64,000 nt of DNA from Thermus hydrothermalis (lineage in GTDB: Bacteria; Deinococcota; Deinococci; Deinococcales; Thermaceae). The notes beneath the pieces were generated by a model. The model searched no databases, was not told the origin of the DNA, and saw only the letters and a list, made by a program, of their open reading frames with translations. Of the stretch, positions 19,172-30,678 are shown piece after piece (positions within the stretch are counted from its first letter, which is position 1; every line of letters begins with the position of its first letter). Made by a program: the position numbers and the translations under genes. The stretch lies in assembly GCF_022760925.1 (NCBI RefSeq), contig NZ_JAKTNT010000014.1:1-64000 (forward strand), given 5' to 3'.

Positions 19172-19201
19172 AGGATAGCCCAAAGGGCCCCTTGGGGTCT
19201 A
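19172..19201 (-). promoter_or_regulatory. trp operon promoter
   Basis: Minus strand: TAGACC (19196-19201), 18 bp, TATCCT (19172-19177). Predicted start of transcription coincides with the leader-peptide ATG at 19165. Confidence 0.6.
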
Positions 19202-19206
19202 GGGGG

Positions 19207-20757
19207 CTAGAAGCGCTCGGCCACCGTCTTCATCTGCAGGAAGTGGAGGAGGTAATCGGGCCCCCCGGCCTTGGTGTCCGTGCCCGAGAGGTTGAAGCCG
19301 CCGAAGGGCTGCACCCCCACCAGGGCCCCCGTGATCTTGCGGTTGAGGTAGAGGTTCCCCACGTGGAACTCCCGCCTGGCCCTTTCCAGGTGCTCCCGCT
19401 TGCGGGAGTAGACCCCGCCCGTGAGGCCGTAGACGGTATCGTTCGCCACCTCCAGGGCCTCGCCGAAGTCCTTCACCCGGATCACGGAGAGCACCGGGCC
19501 GAAGATCTCCTCCTGGGCGATCCTGGCCTTGGGCGGCACCTCGGTGAAGACCGTGGGGGCGATGAAGTAGCCCTCCCCCTCCAGGCGCTTACCCCCGAGG
19601 ACGAGCTGGCCTTCCCCCTTGCCGATTTCAATGTAGGAAAGGATTTTCTCCTCCTGGGCCTTGGAGGCCACGGGGCCGAGGTCGGGGTTCTCCTCCGCCG
19701 GGCCCACCACCAAGCGGCTCGCCCGCGCCAAGACCCGCTCCATCAAAGGCTCAAAGGCCTTCTCCGTGACGATGAGGCGGCTTGCCGCCGAGCACTTCTG
19801 CCCCTGGAAGCCGTAGGCGGAAACCAGGATGCCCTCCGTGGCCGCCTCCAGGTCGGCGGTCTCGTCCACGATGATGGCGTCCTTGCCGCCGAGCTCCAGG
19901 AAGACCCGCTTGATCCACCGCTGCCCAGGGGCCAGTTTGGCCGCCGCCTCCTGGATCCAAAGCCCCACCTCGAGGCTCCCCGTGAAGTTGATGAACCGGG
20001 TCCTGGGGTGCTCCACCAGGTAGGCCCCCACCTCCTTCCCTTCCCCGGGCAGGAAGTTCACCACCCCCGGGGGGAAGCCCGCCTCGTGGAAGATCTCAAA
20101 GACCTTGGCGGCGATGACCACGGTGTCCTCGGCGGGCTTGGCCACCACGGTGTTCCCCACCGCCACGGGCCCGGCGATCATCCCGGTGAAGATGGCGATG
20201 GGGAAGTTCCAGGGGGCGATGACCACCCCGGCCCCCAAGGGGATGTAGAAGCTCTCGTTGTCCTCCCCAGGGTAGGGCACCACCTCCACGGAGGGGTACT
20301 TGTACTTGAGGGCCTGGCGGGCGTAGTACTCCAGGAAGTCAATGGCCTCCGCCACCTCGGCGCTGGCCTCCACCCAGTTCTTGCCGATCTCGTAGACCAA
20401 GGTGGCCTCCAGTTCCCGCCTGCGCCTTTTCATGAGGGCGGCGGCCTTGAGGAGGAGGCGGCTCCGGTCCTCCTGGGGCCAGTCCTTCCAGGCGCGGAAG
20501 GCCCGCCAGGCGGCCTCGAGGGCAGCCTCCGCCTCCGCCCGCCCCGCCTTGGCGGTGCTCCCCACCACCTCGCTCGGGGCCGAGGGGTTTAGGGAGAGGA
20601 TCCTCGCCGGGGTGTCCACCCAAGCCCCGTCAATGTAGAGGCCCCAGTGGCGGCCAAACTCGGCCCGGACCCGCTTTAGGGCCTCCTTCATCTCCCGCTT
20701 GGCTTCCTCGGTCTGGAAGGTTTCTATGGGTTGGTTGCGGAAAGGCTCCACCGTCAT
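19207..20757 (-). CDS. 1-pyrroline-5-carboxylate dehydrogenase
   Basis: 516 residues, aldehyde dehydrogenase superfamily. Oxidises glutamate semialdehyde (from P5C) to glutamate with NAD+. Catalytic Cys is in [12 protein letters not shown] and the general-base Glu in [15 protein letters not shown] and the [17 protein letters not shown]-terminal motif are typical of P5CDH. The length equals that of the known Thermus enzyme. It is 11 bp downstream of proline dehydrogenase with a good AGGAGG site, so proline becomes glutamate through both. Confidence 0.96.
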   Translation of the reverse strand: MTVEPFRNQPIETFQTEEAKREMKEALKRVRAEFGRHWGLYIDGAWVDTPARILSLNPSAPSEVVGSTAKAGRAEAEAALEAAWRAFRAWKDWPQEDRSRLLLKAAALMKRRRRELEATLVYEIGKNWVEASAEVAEAIDFLEYYARQALKYKYPSVEVVPYPGEDNESFYIPLGAGVVIAPWNFPIAIFTGMIAGPVAVGNTVVAKPAEDTVVIAAKVFEIFHEAGFPPGVVNFLPGEGKEVGAYLVEHPRTRFINFTGSLEVGLWIQEAAAKLAPGQRWIKRVFLELGGKDAIIVDETADLEAATEGILVSAYGFQGQKCSAASRLIVTEKAFEPLMERVLARASRLVVGPAEENPDLGPVASKAQEEKILSYIEIGKGEGQLVLGGKRLEGEGYFIAPTVFTEVPPKARIAQEEIFGPVLSVIRVKDFGEALEVANDTVYGLTGGVYSRKREHLERARREFHVGNLYLNRKITGALVGVQPFGGFNLSGTDTKAGGPDYLLHFLQMKTVAERF

Positions 20758-20768
20758 GGCTTCCTCCT

Positions 20769-21692
20769 TTAGCCTCCCAAGAGGCTCCTTAGCACCAAGA
20801 AGAGGTTCTCCGGCCTCTCGGCGATGCGCCGGCTTAGGTAGGGGTACCAGTCCTTCCCGTAGGGCACGTAGGCCCGCACGGTATAGCCCTCCTGGGCCAG
20901 GCGCCGCTGCGCCTCCGGGCGCACCCCGTAGAGGAGCTGGAACTCAAAGGCGGTCCTGGGGATACCGAAGGCCTCGGTGTAGCGCTTCACCTCGGCGATG
21001 AGCCTGGGGTCGTGGGTGGCGAAGGCCACGTATAGCCCCTCCCTTAGGGCGAGCTTCCCCAGGTGCAGGTACTCGGCGTCAATGAGGCGCTTGTCCTGGA
21101 AGGCCACCTCCTTGGGCTCCCGGTAGGCTCCTTTGACAAGGCGCAGGTTGGGGCGGTAGGGCAGGAGGTCCCAAAGGTCCTTCTCCGTGCGGAAAAGGTA
21201 GCTTTGGAGCACAACCCCCACCCCGCTAAACCCCTCCTCCCTTAAGGCCTTGTAGAGGCGCAAGGTGGCCTCCACCCGGGGGGAGTCCTCCATGTCCAGG
21301 CGGACGAAGACCCCTTTGGGCTCCGCTTCCCGCAGGATGCCCCTTAGAAGCTCCAGGGCGAGGCCCTCCGAAAGGTCCAGGCCGAGCTGCGTGGGCTTGA
21401 CGGAAACGTACTTGGGCCAGGGCTTTTCGGCAAGGGCCCGGACCAGGCCCAGAATCCCCTCCTGGAAGGCCCGGGCCTCCTCCTCCGAGCGCACCATCTC
21501 GCCCAAGAGGTCCAGGATGGCGTGGACCCCTTGGGCCTCGAGGGCCTCCGCCACCTCAAGCGCCTCCTCCAGGGTCTCCCCCGCCACATAGCGGCGCACC
21601 AGGCTTCTCGCCCGCCCCTTGATGAGGGCCTCCACCCGGGGGTTTCCCGCCACGGAGAGCACCGTCTGCCGATAGATGAGGTCCAGGTTCAT
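20769..21692 (-). CDS. Proline dehydrogenase
   Basis: 307 residues, monofunctional FAD-linked TIM-barrel PRODH. Oxidises proline to P5C and feeds electrons to the membrane. Barrel motifs [48 protein letters not shown] and [17 protein letters not shown] are all conserved. The two terminal arginines of the YxxRRxxE motif are in [15 protein letters not shown]. It overlaps the GntR gene by 4 bp and precedes P5CDH. Confidence 0.96.
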   Translation of the reverse strand: MNLDLIYRQTVLSVAGNPRVEALIKGRARSLVRRYVAGETLEEALEVAEALEAQGVHAILDLLGEMVRSEEEARAFQEGILGLVRALAEKPWPKYVSVKPTQLGLDLSEGLALELLRGILREAEPKGVFVRLDMEDSPRVEATLRLYKALREEGFSGVGVVLQSYLFRTEKDLWDLLPYRPNLRLVKGAYREPKEVAFQDKRLIDAEYLHLGKLALREGLYVAFATHDPRLIAEVKRYTEAFGIPRTAFEFQLLYGVRPEAQRRLAQEGYTVRAYVPYGKDWYPYLSRRIAERPENLFLVLRSLLGG

Positions 21693-22351
21693 ACGCCTCC
21701 TTTCCGAAGCTTCGCCACCACCAGGTCGCGGAAGCGGTACACGTGGGCCTCCACCGCCCGCTTGGCGCCTTCGGGGTCCTTCCGCCTCAGGGCCGAGAGG
21801 ATGGCCCGGTGCTCCCGCCTTGTGGCCTCGTCCTGGGAAAGGGTGGGGAGGGCGCTCCGGGCCAGGGCCAGTGTGGAGAGCAGGTCCTCGTAAAGCCGGT
21901 ACAGGGTCCGGTTCCCGGAAAGGCGCACCAAGGCCCGATGGAACTCCAAATCCCGGCGCATCTGCTCGGGGTAGTCCTCGGGGAGGGCCTCGTCAATGGC
22001 CCGGAGGCTTTCTTCCAGGGCATCCAGCTCCCAAGGCGCGGCCCGTAGGGCCGCTTCCCGCGCTGCCTCCCCCTCCAGAAGGGCCCGCACCCCGTAGACC
22101 TCCTCCACCTCCTCCGGGGTGAAGGCCTTGACCCTCGCCCCCTTGCCCGGCACCAGCTCTACAAGGCCCTCCTCGGCGAGACGCATCAGGGCCTCCCGCA
22201 CCGGGGTGCGGGAAACCCCGAGCTCCTGGGCCAGAAGGGGCTCGGAAAGCCTTTCCCCAGGGGCGAAACGCCCGGAGAGGAGGAGGTCTTTGAGGTGGCT
22301 GTAGACCGCCTCGCGCACCTGGTTGGGTCGGCGGAAGCCCAAGGTCTGCAT
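21689..22351 (-). CDS. GntR-family (FadR/FCD) regulator, probable regulator of proline catabolism
   Basis: 220 residues from ATG 22351 ([20 protein letters not shown]). The frame is open to 22384, but that stretch holds the promoter. N-terminal winged helix with [44 protein letters not shown]-terminal helical FCD ligand domain with the [12 protein letters not shown] metal-site motif and [24 protein letters not shown]. Sharing a transcript with PRODH and P5CDH makes proline or a catabolite the likely effector (inference). It probably represses itself through the palindrome at 22354-22361. Confidence 0.9.
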   Translation of the reverse strand: MQTLGFRRPNQVREAVYSHLKDLLLSGRFAPGERLSEPLLAQELGVSRTPVREALMRLAEEGLVELVPGKGARVKAFTPEEVEEVYGVRALLEGEAAREAALRAAPWELDALEESLRAIDEALPEDYPEQMRRDLEFHRALVRLSGNRTLYRLYEDLLSTLALARSALPTLSQDEATRREHRAILSALRRKDPEGAKRAVEAHVYRFRDLVVAKLRKGGV

Positions 22352-22353
22352 CC

Positions 22354-22361
22354 TGTATACA
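22354..22361. promoter_or_regulatory. Palindromic operator TGTATACA, probable GntR binding site
   Basis: TTGTATACAG lies between the -10 and the start codon of the GntR gene. It has the form of FadR-subfamily operators (xTnGTnnACnA). A bound repressor would block the start site. Confidence 0.65.
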
Positions 22362-22388
22362 ATATAGGGGACCCAGGGCCACAATCAA
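22361..22388 (-). promoter_or_regulatory. Promoter of the gntR-PRODH-P5CDH operon
   Basis: Minus strand: TTGATT (22383-22388), 16 bp, TATATT (22361-22366); start codon 9 nt later. The -35 abuts the terminator stem of the gene upstream. Confidence 0.72.
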
Positions 22389-22408
22389 GGGCGGGGTTTC
22401 CCCCGCCC
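22389..22408 (-). terminator. Terminator hairpin after the CsgG-fold pair
   Basis: Minus strand: GGGCGGGG-GAAA-CCCCGCCC, 8-bp stem with a stable GAAA tetraloop, followed by TTGATTG. The weak T-tract is the -35 of the next operon, so some read-through is possible. Confidence 0.65.
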
Positions 22409-22429
22409 CCGGCCCTAGGCTGGATCGGC

Positions 22430-23236
22430 CTAACGGACCCGCGCCTCTATGGCAAAACCGCTCACCTCCGTAACCTCCAAGGGAAGAAGCCGAAGGCCCT
22501 CTAAAAGCGCCGCAAGCTCGTCCACGGACCCCTGGAAAACCACCTCGGCCTCGAGGACGCCGTTGGCGAAGCTCTTGCGCTCCGCCGAAACCACACCCTT
22601 TTGGGCTCCCAGTTCCCTTAGCAACACCGAAGCGTCCGTAAAGCTCTTAAGGCCGGTCACCGTCAGGCGGACCACGGGGCTAGCCCCGGCGGCAGCGAAG
22701 TTCTGCTTGCGCAATTCCTGCCCCACCTGCTTGCCCAGGTTGCGCAGGGCCGCAAAGGCCGCTTCCCGCTCAGAGGTGCCTGTCCCCGTCTGCGAAGGGC
22801 TCCAACTCCCCACCACCTGGCCCGTGCTGGCCATCACCAACCGCACGTCCGCCGTGGCCTTATAGGTGTAGAAGGTGGCCACGTTGGTGCGGGTGGCCAG
22901 GACGCGGGAGGTGAAGACGCGGCTCACCACCACGGCATCGGCCTTAAAGTTGGTGGCCAGGGTAATGGCTGCCAAAGCATCCCCCTGCACCAAGCGGGTG
23001 AGGAGCTGGCGGTCCGCTACCTTTTGCACCTGCGCAGCGTCCAGCACCCGAAACCCCCCCTGGAGAAGCTCCTCCCGCAAGGCCGCCTCGTAAAGACCCG
23101 CCTCTTCATCCCACCAGTACTCTCCCTGGCTCACCAGGATTAGGGTTTTGGGCCCTTGGCCAAGGGTGACCCCTAGAACAAGGGGGATCAGGAGAAGAAC
23201 GAAGCGCCTAAGGCTGCTGCTGGTAAGGCTTCCCAT
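22430..23236 (-). CDS. Secreted protein with a CsgG/FlgT-like fold, partner of the CsgG-like lipoprotein
   Basis: 268 residues from ATG 23236; a start 3 codons upstream (23245) is also possible. Signal peptide LRRFVLLLIPLVLGVTLGQG, then two alpha/beta domains: a CsgG-like half (GFRVLDAAQVQKVADRQLL, FKADAVVVSRVFTSRVLATR, TADVRLVMASTGQVVGSW) and a C-terminal ~90-residue domain (RLTVTGLKSFTDASVLLRELGAQKGVV...). The same build occurs in FlgT and related outer-membrane assembly proteins. It overlaps the lipoprotein gene by 29 bp. No cysteine anchor; likely periplasmic. The function is not known. Confidence 0.7.
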   Translation of the reverse strand: MGSLTSSSLRRFVLLLIPLVLGVTLGQGPKTLILVSQGEYWWDEEAGLYEAALREELLQGGFRVLDAAQVQKVADRQLLTRLVQGDALAAITLATNFKADAVVVSRVFTSRVLATRTNVATFYTYKATADVRLVMASTGQVVGSWSPSQTGTGTSEREAAFAALRNLGKQVGQELRKQNFAAAGASPVVRLTVTGLKSFTDASVLLRELGAQKGVVSAERKSFANGVLEAEVVFQGSVDELAALLEGLRLLPLEVTEVSGFAIEARVR

Positions 23237-23933
23237 CCGGAGCATACTTGAAGTAACTCCTAGGCGTGCGCTTGATGATCTCCTCCACCGCCTTGGAGGT
23301 CATCACAGCCAACGCCTTACCCATGGGGGTCTTCTCGTATTGCTTCAACCCACCCACAAGGGCAGCCCCCGGCCCCAGAATGCCTAGGAGCCCCCCGTAG
23401 TCCACATCCGTAGCCTCCCCCTCCACGCGGAAAGCGGAAATGATGGCGCCGCTTTGGGCATCCACGATGCGCATATCCACCGCCACGTAAGAGCGCTTCT
23501 GCCCCCCGCCAAAGGCACCCAGGAGGCCTCCCAAAATCCCTCCGCCCCCTCCCCGGGTACCACCGGCATCGGGCTCAAAGGCTGTAATGGAGCCTACAAC
23601 CAGAAGCTCAGCCCCCTGGAGGTTGAGGGGTTTACCCCCGAGGTAAGCCTCCTGTTGGATCTGCGCCAACACAGAACGGTCGTAAAGGATGAAGTGGTTG
23701 GTGTTGATGAGGGCGGTCATCAAAAGCTCCGAAATGGAAGCCCCCACCCCCGCAGGGCACTGGGCAGCAGCGCAGATAAAGTTGGCCACCACCGCCTTAG
23801 CCCGTGGCCCCGTGTAGTTGGCATAGGGGTTTTCCCCCTCCAAACCCGAAGAGGTCTTGGTGGTCACGCTGGGGGCACACGCTGTCAAAGACGCCAATAG
23901 GGCAAGAGCAAGCAGAGCAAAGCTTTTTCTCAT
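23208..23933 (-). CDS. CsgG-family lipoprotein
   Basis: 241 residues from ATG 23933, with GAGGTGA 6 nt upstream. Lipoprotein signal MRKSFALLALALLASLTAC (lipobox LTAC). The mature part resembles CsgG/HfaB (VANFICAA..., NHFILYDRSVLAQIQQEAYL, GAELLVVGSITAFEPDA, VAVDMRIVDAQSGAIISAFRVEG, GKALAVMTSKAVEEI). A Gly-rich loop GGGGGILGGLLGAFGGG sits where CsgG has its transmembrane hairpin. CsgG forms the curli export pore; here no curli genes are near, so cargo is unknown. Confidence 0.82.
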   Translation of the reverse strand: MRKSFALLALALLASLTACAPSVTTKTSSGLEGENPYANYTGPRAKAVVANFICAAAQCPAGVGASISELLMTALINTNHFILYDRSVLAQIQQEAYLGGKPLNLQGAELLVVGSITAFEPDAGGTRGGGGGILGGLLGAFGGGQKRSYVAVDMRIVDAQSGAIISAFRVEGEATDVDYGGLLGILGPGAALVGGLKQYEKTPMGKALAVMTSKAVEEIIKRTPRSYFKYAPDGKPYQQQP

Positions 23934-23984
23934 AGGTTTCACCTCACTTCTAGGCACCTAAGGGGTCTCTAGGCGCCCGATCCT

Positions 23985-24014
23985 AACTTATTGCCACGGA
24001 ACAAATAGGGTCAA
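23985..24014 (-). promoter_or_regulatory. Possible promoter of the CsgG-like pair
   Basis: Minus strand: TTGACC (24009-24014), 18 bp, TAAGTT (23985-23990). Good -35, weak -10. Confidence 0.35.
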
Positions 24015-24053
24015 GTGCAAATGCACGCGGCTTACAACTGCCTGAGGCTAAGC

Positions 24054-24956
24054 TTAAGGGTTTTTCCCCCTATGGCTTAACCAGGCCTTGAGCCCGCTCC
24101 CCATCCGCTTCCACCAGGGCCCAAACCGGGCCCCGTAGCTTCGGGCCGCCTCCTCGGGGGATAGCTCCACCCCAAGTTCCTGGGCCAGGAAGTACCGGTG
24201 GTCCATGATCCAGAGGTAGAGGTCCGCCCCCGTGCGCCCAGGGAACTCCGCCAGGAGCCCAAGCTTCCGGATGGCCTCTAGGGTTGGCCTATAGAGGTTT
24301 TGGTACCAGTCCACCACCGCCTCCTCCCACGGGATCTCCCGGCCCTCCTCGAGGCCCCGGAAATACCGCCGGGTGGCGATGTGGTCCAGGAGGATGTCAT
24401 AGCGGCCCAGGGTGGAAAAGAGGATGTCTTCCGCCTCGGGCACGAGCGCTTTCAGGCGGGTCTTCTCTAGGAAGTTGGCATACTCCGCCTTCAGGATCAG
24501 GTCCTTCAAGGTGTCCTTGGCCTCCACGGGCACGGGGACATCCAGGGCGATCACGTAGGCGTCTATGTACTTCTGCCCCGTGGCCTTGGCCAGGGCCACC
24601 CGGTGGTTGCCGTCCTTGACAAAGTAGACCTCCCCCACCTGGTAGACCTCTATGGGGGGAAACTCGTACCCCTCTAGCTGCAAGGCCCTAAGCCGCTTCC
24701 AGCGTTCCAGGGTGTGCGGGGTCTTGGGCAGGAAACGGCGGTCAAAGTCCTCGTAGCGGTCCACCGAGCCCACCACCTTGTCCACCTCAATGGCCTTTAG
24801 GCCCAGGTGGTGCTCCCCCTTGGGCCTGAGCGCCAGGACCTGGTGGAAGGGCAAAAGCTCCGAGGGTTCCCCCCGGAAGCGGTCCAGGAGTTCTAAAAGC
24901 CTAGCCCGGCGCTCTAAGCGCTCCGCCTCGGTTTCCGCCTGCAGGTAGCCCCGCAT
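24054..24956 (-). CDS. ParB-like nuclease-fold protein (DUF4032 type)
   Basis: 300 residues from ATG 24956 (MRGYLQAETEAERLERR); upstream in-frame codons lack a good start. A ParB-like fold occupies the N-terminal half: HHLGLKAIEVDKVVGSVDRYEDFDRRFLP, then FPPIEVYQVGEVYFVKDGNHRVALAKATGQKYIDAYVI, whose GNHRVA is the ParB box. The C-terminal half (YDILLDHIATRRYFRGLEEGREIPWEEAVVDWY) is found in DUF4032 proteins of actinobacteria. No HTH for parS binding, so not a partition ParB. Role unknown. Divergent from kbl. Confidence 0.72.
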   Translation of the reverse strand: MRGYLQAETEAERLERRARLLELLDRFRGEPSELLPFHQVLALRPKGEHHLGLKAIEVDKVVGSVDRYEDFDRRFLPKTPHTLERWKRLRALQLEGYEFPPIEVYQVGEVYFVKDGNHRVALAKATGQKYIDAYVIALDVPVPVEAKDTLKDLILKAEYANFLEKTRLKALVPEAEDILFSTLGRYDILLDHIATRRYFRGLEEGREIPWEEAVVDWYQNLYRPTLEAIRKLGLLAEFPGRTGADLYLWIMDHRYFLAQELGVELSPEEAARSYGARFGPWWKRMGSGLKAWLSHRGKNP

Positions 24957-25027
24957 GGAACCGCTACCACTCCCTCCTTCAGGGTAGCCCCTTTGGGTCA
25001 GAAGAAGGTGAAAAAAAGCCCAAGGCC

Positions 25028-25057
25028 TGGACAAAGGCGAAACTCAGGGGTTTAGAT
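25028..25057 (+). promoter_or_regulatory. Probable promoter for kbl
   Basis: TGGACA (25028-25033) and TTAGAT (25052-25057) with 18 bp between; 6 nt to the ATG at 25064. The -35 is 5/6, the -10 weaker. Confidence 0.5.
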
Positions 25058-25063
25058 AGGGAC

Positions 25064-26251
25064 ATGAGCCTTTCCCTGCGTGCCAGGGTGCAAAGCGAGC
25101 TGGAGCGGCTAAAGCGCGAGGGGCTTTACATTCGCCCCAAGGTCCTCGAGGCCCCCCAGGAGCCCGTGACCCGGGTGGAGGGGAAAGAGGTAGTCAACCT
25201 GGCCTCCAACAACTACCTGGGCTTCGCCAACCACCCCTACCTCAAGGAAAAGGCCAAAGCGTACCTGGAAATGTGGGGGGCGGGAAGCGGGGCGGTGCGC
25301 ACCATCGCCGGCACCTTCACCTACCACCTGGAGTTGGAGGAGGCCTTAGCCCGGTTCAAGGGCACGGAAAGCGCCTTGGTGCTCCAGTCGGGCTTCACCG
25401 CCAACCAGGGGGTTTTGGGGGCGCTCCTACAGGAAGGCGACCTGGTCTTCTCCGACGAGCTCAACCACGCCTCCATCATTGACGGGCTCCGCCTCACCAA
25501 GGCCACCCGCCTGGTCTACCGCCACGCCGACGTGGAGCATCTGGAAGAGCTCCTGAAGACCCACGACACCGAGGGCCTGAAGCTCATCGTCACCGACGGG
25601 GTCTTCTCCATGGACGGGGACATCGCCCCCCTGGACCGGATCGTGCCCCTGGCCAAGCGGTACGGGGCGGTGGTCTACGTGGACGACGCCCACGGCTCCG
25701 GCGTCCTGGGGGAGAAGGGCAAGGGCACGGTGCACCACTTCGGCTTCCACCAAGACCCCGACGTCATCCAGGTGGCCACCCTCTCCAAGGCCTGGGCCGT
25801 GGTGGGGGGCTACGCCGCGGGGGCCTTGGAGCTTAAAGACCTCCTCATCAACAAGGCCCGGCCTTTCCTCTTCTCCACGAGCCACCCCCCGGCGGTGGTG
25901 GGGGCCCTTTTGGGGGCCTTGGAGCTCATTGAGAAGGAGCCCGAGCGGGTGGAAAGGCTTTGGGAAAACACCCGCTACTTCAAGGCGGAACTGGCCCGCC
26001 TGGGCTACGACACCTTGGGGAGCCAGACCCCCATCACCCCCGTCCTCTTCGGGGAGGCCCCCGTGGCCTTTGAGGCGAGCCGCCTGCTTTTGGAAGAAGG
26101 GGTCTTCGCCGTGGGCATCGGCTTTCCCACGGTGCCCCGGGGGAAGGCCAGGATCCGGAACATCGTCACCGCCGCCCACACCAAGGAGATGCTGGACAAG
26201 GCCCTCGAGGCCTACGCCAAGGTAGGGCGGAAGCTCGGTATAATCCGCTAA
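25064..26251 (+). CDS. Alpha-oxoamine synthase (2-amino-3-ketobutyrate CoA ligase / KAPA synthase type)
   Basis: 395 residues, PLP-dependent class II aminotransferase fold. SNNYLGFANHPYLKEKA, GAGSGAVRTIAGT, VDDAHGSGVLGE (PLP-holding Asp/His) and the Schiff-base Lys in ATLSKAWAVVGGYAAG are all clear. The Thermus enzyme of this type is known to accept several acyl-CoA and amino acid substrates, so both KBL and BioF activities are possible. No tdh or other bio genes are nearby. The stop is directly followed by the methyltransferase start with no gap. Confidence 0.93.
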   Translation: MSLSLRARVQSELERLKREGLYIRPKVLEAPQEPVTRVEGKEVVNLASNNYLGFANHPYLKEKAKAYLEMWGAGSGAVRTIAGTFTYHLELEEALARFKGTESALVLQSGFTANQGVLGALLQEGDLVFSDELNHASIIDGLRLTKATRLVYRHADVEHLEELLKTHDTEGLKLIVTDGVFSMDGDIAPLDRIVPLAKRYGAVVYVDDAHGSGVLGEKGKGTVHHFGFHQDPDVIQVATLSKAWAVVGGYAAGALELKDLLINKARPFLFSTSHPPAVVGALLGALELIEKEPERVERLWENTRYFKAELARLGYDTLGSQTPITPVLFGEAPVAFEASRLLLEEGVFAVGIGFPTVPRGKARIRNIVTAAHTKEMLDKALEAYAKVGRKLGIIR

Positions 26252-27457
<1,206 letters not shown>

Positions 27458-27458
27458 G

Positions 27459-28232
27459 ATGCGTAATGCTTTGAAAGCTTTTGAGGCATTTCTCGGAACG
27501 CTGGACCTAAGGGGATACGAAGAGAAGTACCGTTCCATAAAAACGGTGGAGCAGGACCTTCCCAGCGATCTTAACCCGTTGCCAGACCTTTACCGAGACT
27601 ATTGGAAACCAACTCACCCAAACCCCTCCTTTCCAAGCTATGAAGACTTCTTTGCCACATGGTGGAATCAACGGCTTGAGGCTCTAGACAGATTCATACA
27701 GAAATACTTTTGGGGATGCTCCTATCAGTTTGTCCGCTTAGGACTCGAGGCCAGGCTCTACCGAACCGCAATCTCCATATGGACTCAATTCCACTTTGGT
27801 TATCGTTGGTTGACTTCCTGTAGTCTATCCATAGACGCCTCTCCCGAGCTAGACCTGAAGGGAGTAGACATTCTCGTCAGATTACCTCCAGGCACCTCCA
27901 TAGGCCTTCAAGTCAAAAAGGAAACCTACCGCTCAGAAGCTCGCGGAGAAAACCGCTTCTTGAAGCAGAAACGAGCCCATGCGCTCCTCGAAGTTCCCTA
28001 CACGCTTGAAACGGAGGCAGAGCTTCTGAAAAGAGCAGAAAGGGCCCGATCCCGGGGAGAACTCTATCGCCTTTGGGCTAAGGTAGCTAGCCATTTGGAA
28101 CACCTTCCTAATGGATTCGTGATTTTCAAGGAAAGCTATGTCCTGTGCATTGAAGACTTCCTTCAAAAAAACCACCATGCGCTATCAGGCCACATCCCCT
28201 GGGAACAGGTGGCCCGAGAAGCTCTCGCCTAA
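27459..28232 (+). CDS. Type II restriction endonuclease, TaqI-like (TCGA predicted)
   Basis: 257 residues, homologous to R.TaqI over its length: YRSIKTVEQDLPSDLNPLPDLY, GLEARLYRTAISIWTQFHFGYRW, VPYTLE and LPNGFVIFKE. The putative metal-binding set D132, D137 and K153 (ELDLKGVDILV...LQVKK) matches in spacing the D137/D142/K158 described for R.TaqI as I recall it. Base composition is far lower in G+C than the flanks, with AT-rich codons rare elsewhere. The gene follows its methyltransferase by 1 nt, so protection and cutting are coexpressed from the kbl side. Confidence 0.93.
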   Translation: MRNALKAFEAFLGTLDLRGYEEKYRSIKTVEQDLPSDLNPLPDLYRDYWKPTHPNPSFPSYEDFFATWWNQRLEALDRFIQKYFWGCSYQFVRLGLEARLYRTAISIWTQFHFGYRWLTSCSLSIDASPELDLKGVDILVRLPPGTSIGLQVKKETYRSEARGENRFLKQKRAHALLEVPYTLETEAELLKRAERARSRGELYRLWAKVASHLEHLPNGFVIFKESYVLCIEDFLQKNHHALSGHIPWEQVAREALA

Positions 28233-28254
28233 AGCGGCCCCTTTTGGCCTCACC

Positions 28255-28641
28255 CTACCGTCCCGTGACGTAAACCCGCACCACGAGGCCCACGGCGAAA
28301 AGAAGCCCCAGGGCCACGAAGACCTCGGGCCGCTTAGGAGGGTCCTTGAGGCCCCGGTAAAACCACCCCCCGGGCTCGAGGCCCCCCAGGTAGTGGAGCC
28401 CCGCCGCCAAGAGAAGGCCATAGAGGAGGTGGAGCCCCTCCTTGGGCCTCAGGCCCAAGAGGAGAAGGCAAAAACCCAAGGCCACCTGGAGGATAGCCAC
28501 CCAGGCCACCCCCCGGAGCGCCGCATAAAAGCGGGAAGGCAAGGGGCGGAAAAACCCCGCTAGCCCCACCAGGGCCAAAGCGGGCACCGCTACCAGCAAA
28601 AGGAGGCCCAAAAGGGCGTGGAGGAAGAGCAGGACCGGCAT
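28255..28641 (-). CDS. Small membrane protein, four predicted helices
   Basis: 128 residues with four hydrophobic helices (about 3-28, 41-63, 67-84, 106-124) and short loops; not assigned to a family. The motif YGLLLAAGLHYLGG between helices may be a heme- or quinone-like site but this is not established. ATG 28641 lies 6 nt after TATGAT. It is convergent with the TaqI gene, 22 bp away. Confidence 0.72.
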   Translation of the reverse strand: MPVLLFLHALLGLLLLVAVPALALVGLAGFFRPLPSRFYAALRGVAWVAILQVALGFCLLLLGLRPKEGLHLLYGLLLAAGLHYLGGLEPGGWFYRGLKDPPKRPEVFVALGLLFAVGLVVRVYVTGR

Positions 28642-28647
28642 GGCCGC

Positions 28648-28653
28648 ATCATA
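28648..28653 (-). promoter_or_regulatory. -10 element TATGAT of a leaderless mRNA (small membrane protein)
   Basis: Minus-strand TATGAT (5/6 consensus) followed by exactly 6 nt and the ATG at 28641. Confidence 0.65.
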
Positions 28654-28752
28654 CCGGGGAAAGAGGGAGCTAGTTATATTCCCTCCATAAACACCCCTAC
28701 CCCAAGGCCGCCGTCCTGCCCATGCGCAAGGGCAAAATCCCCGCCCGGCTAG

Positions 28753-30678
<1,926 letters not shown>

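Noticed and set aside
19093-20592. A 499-codon plus-strand frame opposite P5C dehydrogenase and the trp leader
   Set aside because: Antisense of a clear enzyme, residues unlike a protein.
22430-22480. A possible second terminator after the CsgG-fold partner
   Set aside because: No stem other than 22389-22408 was convincing.
23208-23236. The 29-bp overlap in the CsgG pair as a frameshift between two halves of one gene
   Set aside because: Each has its own signal peptide, so these are two genes.
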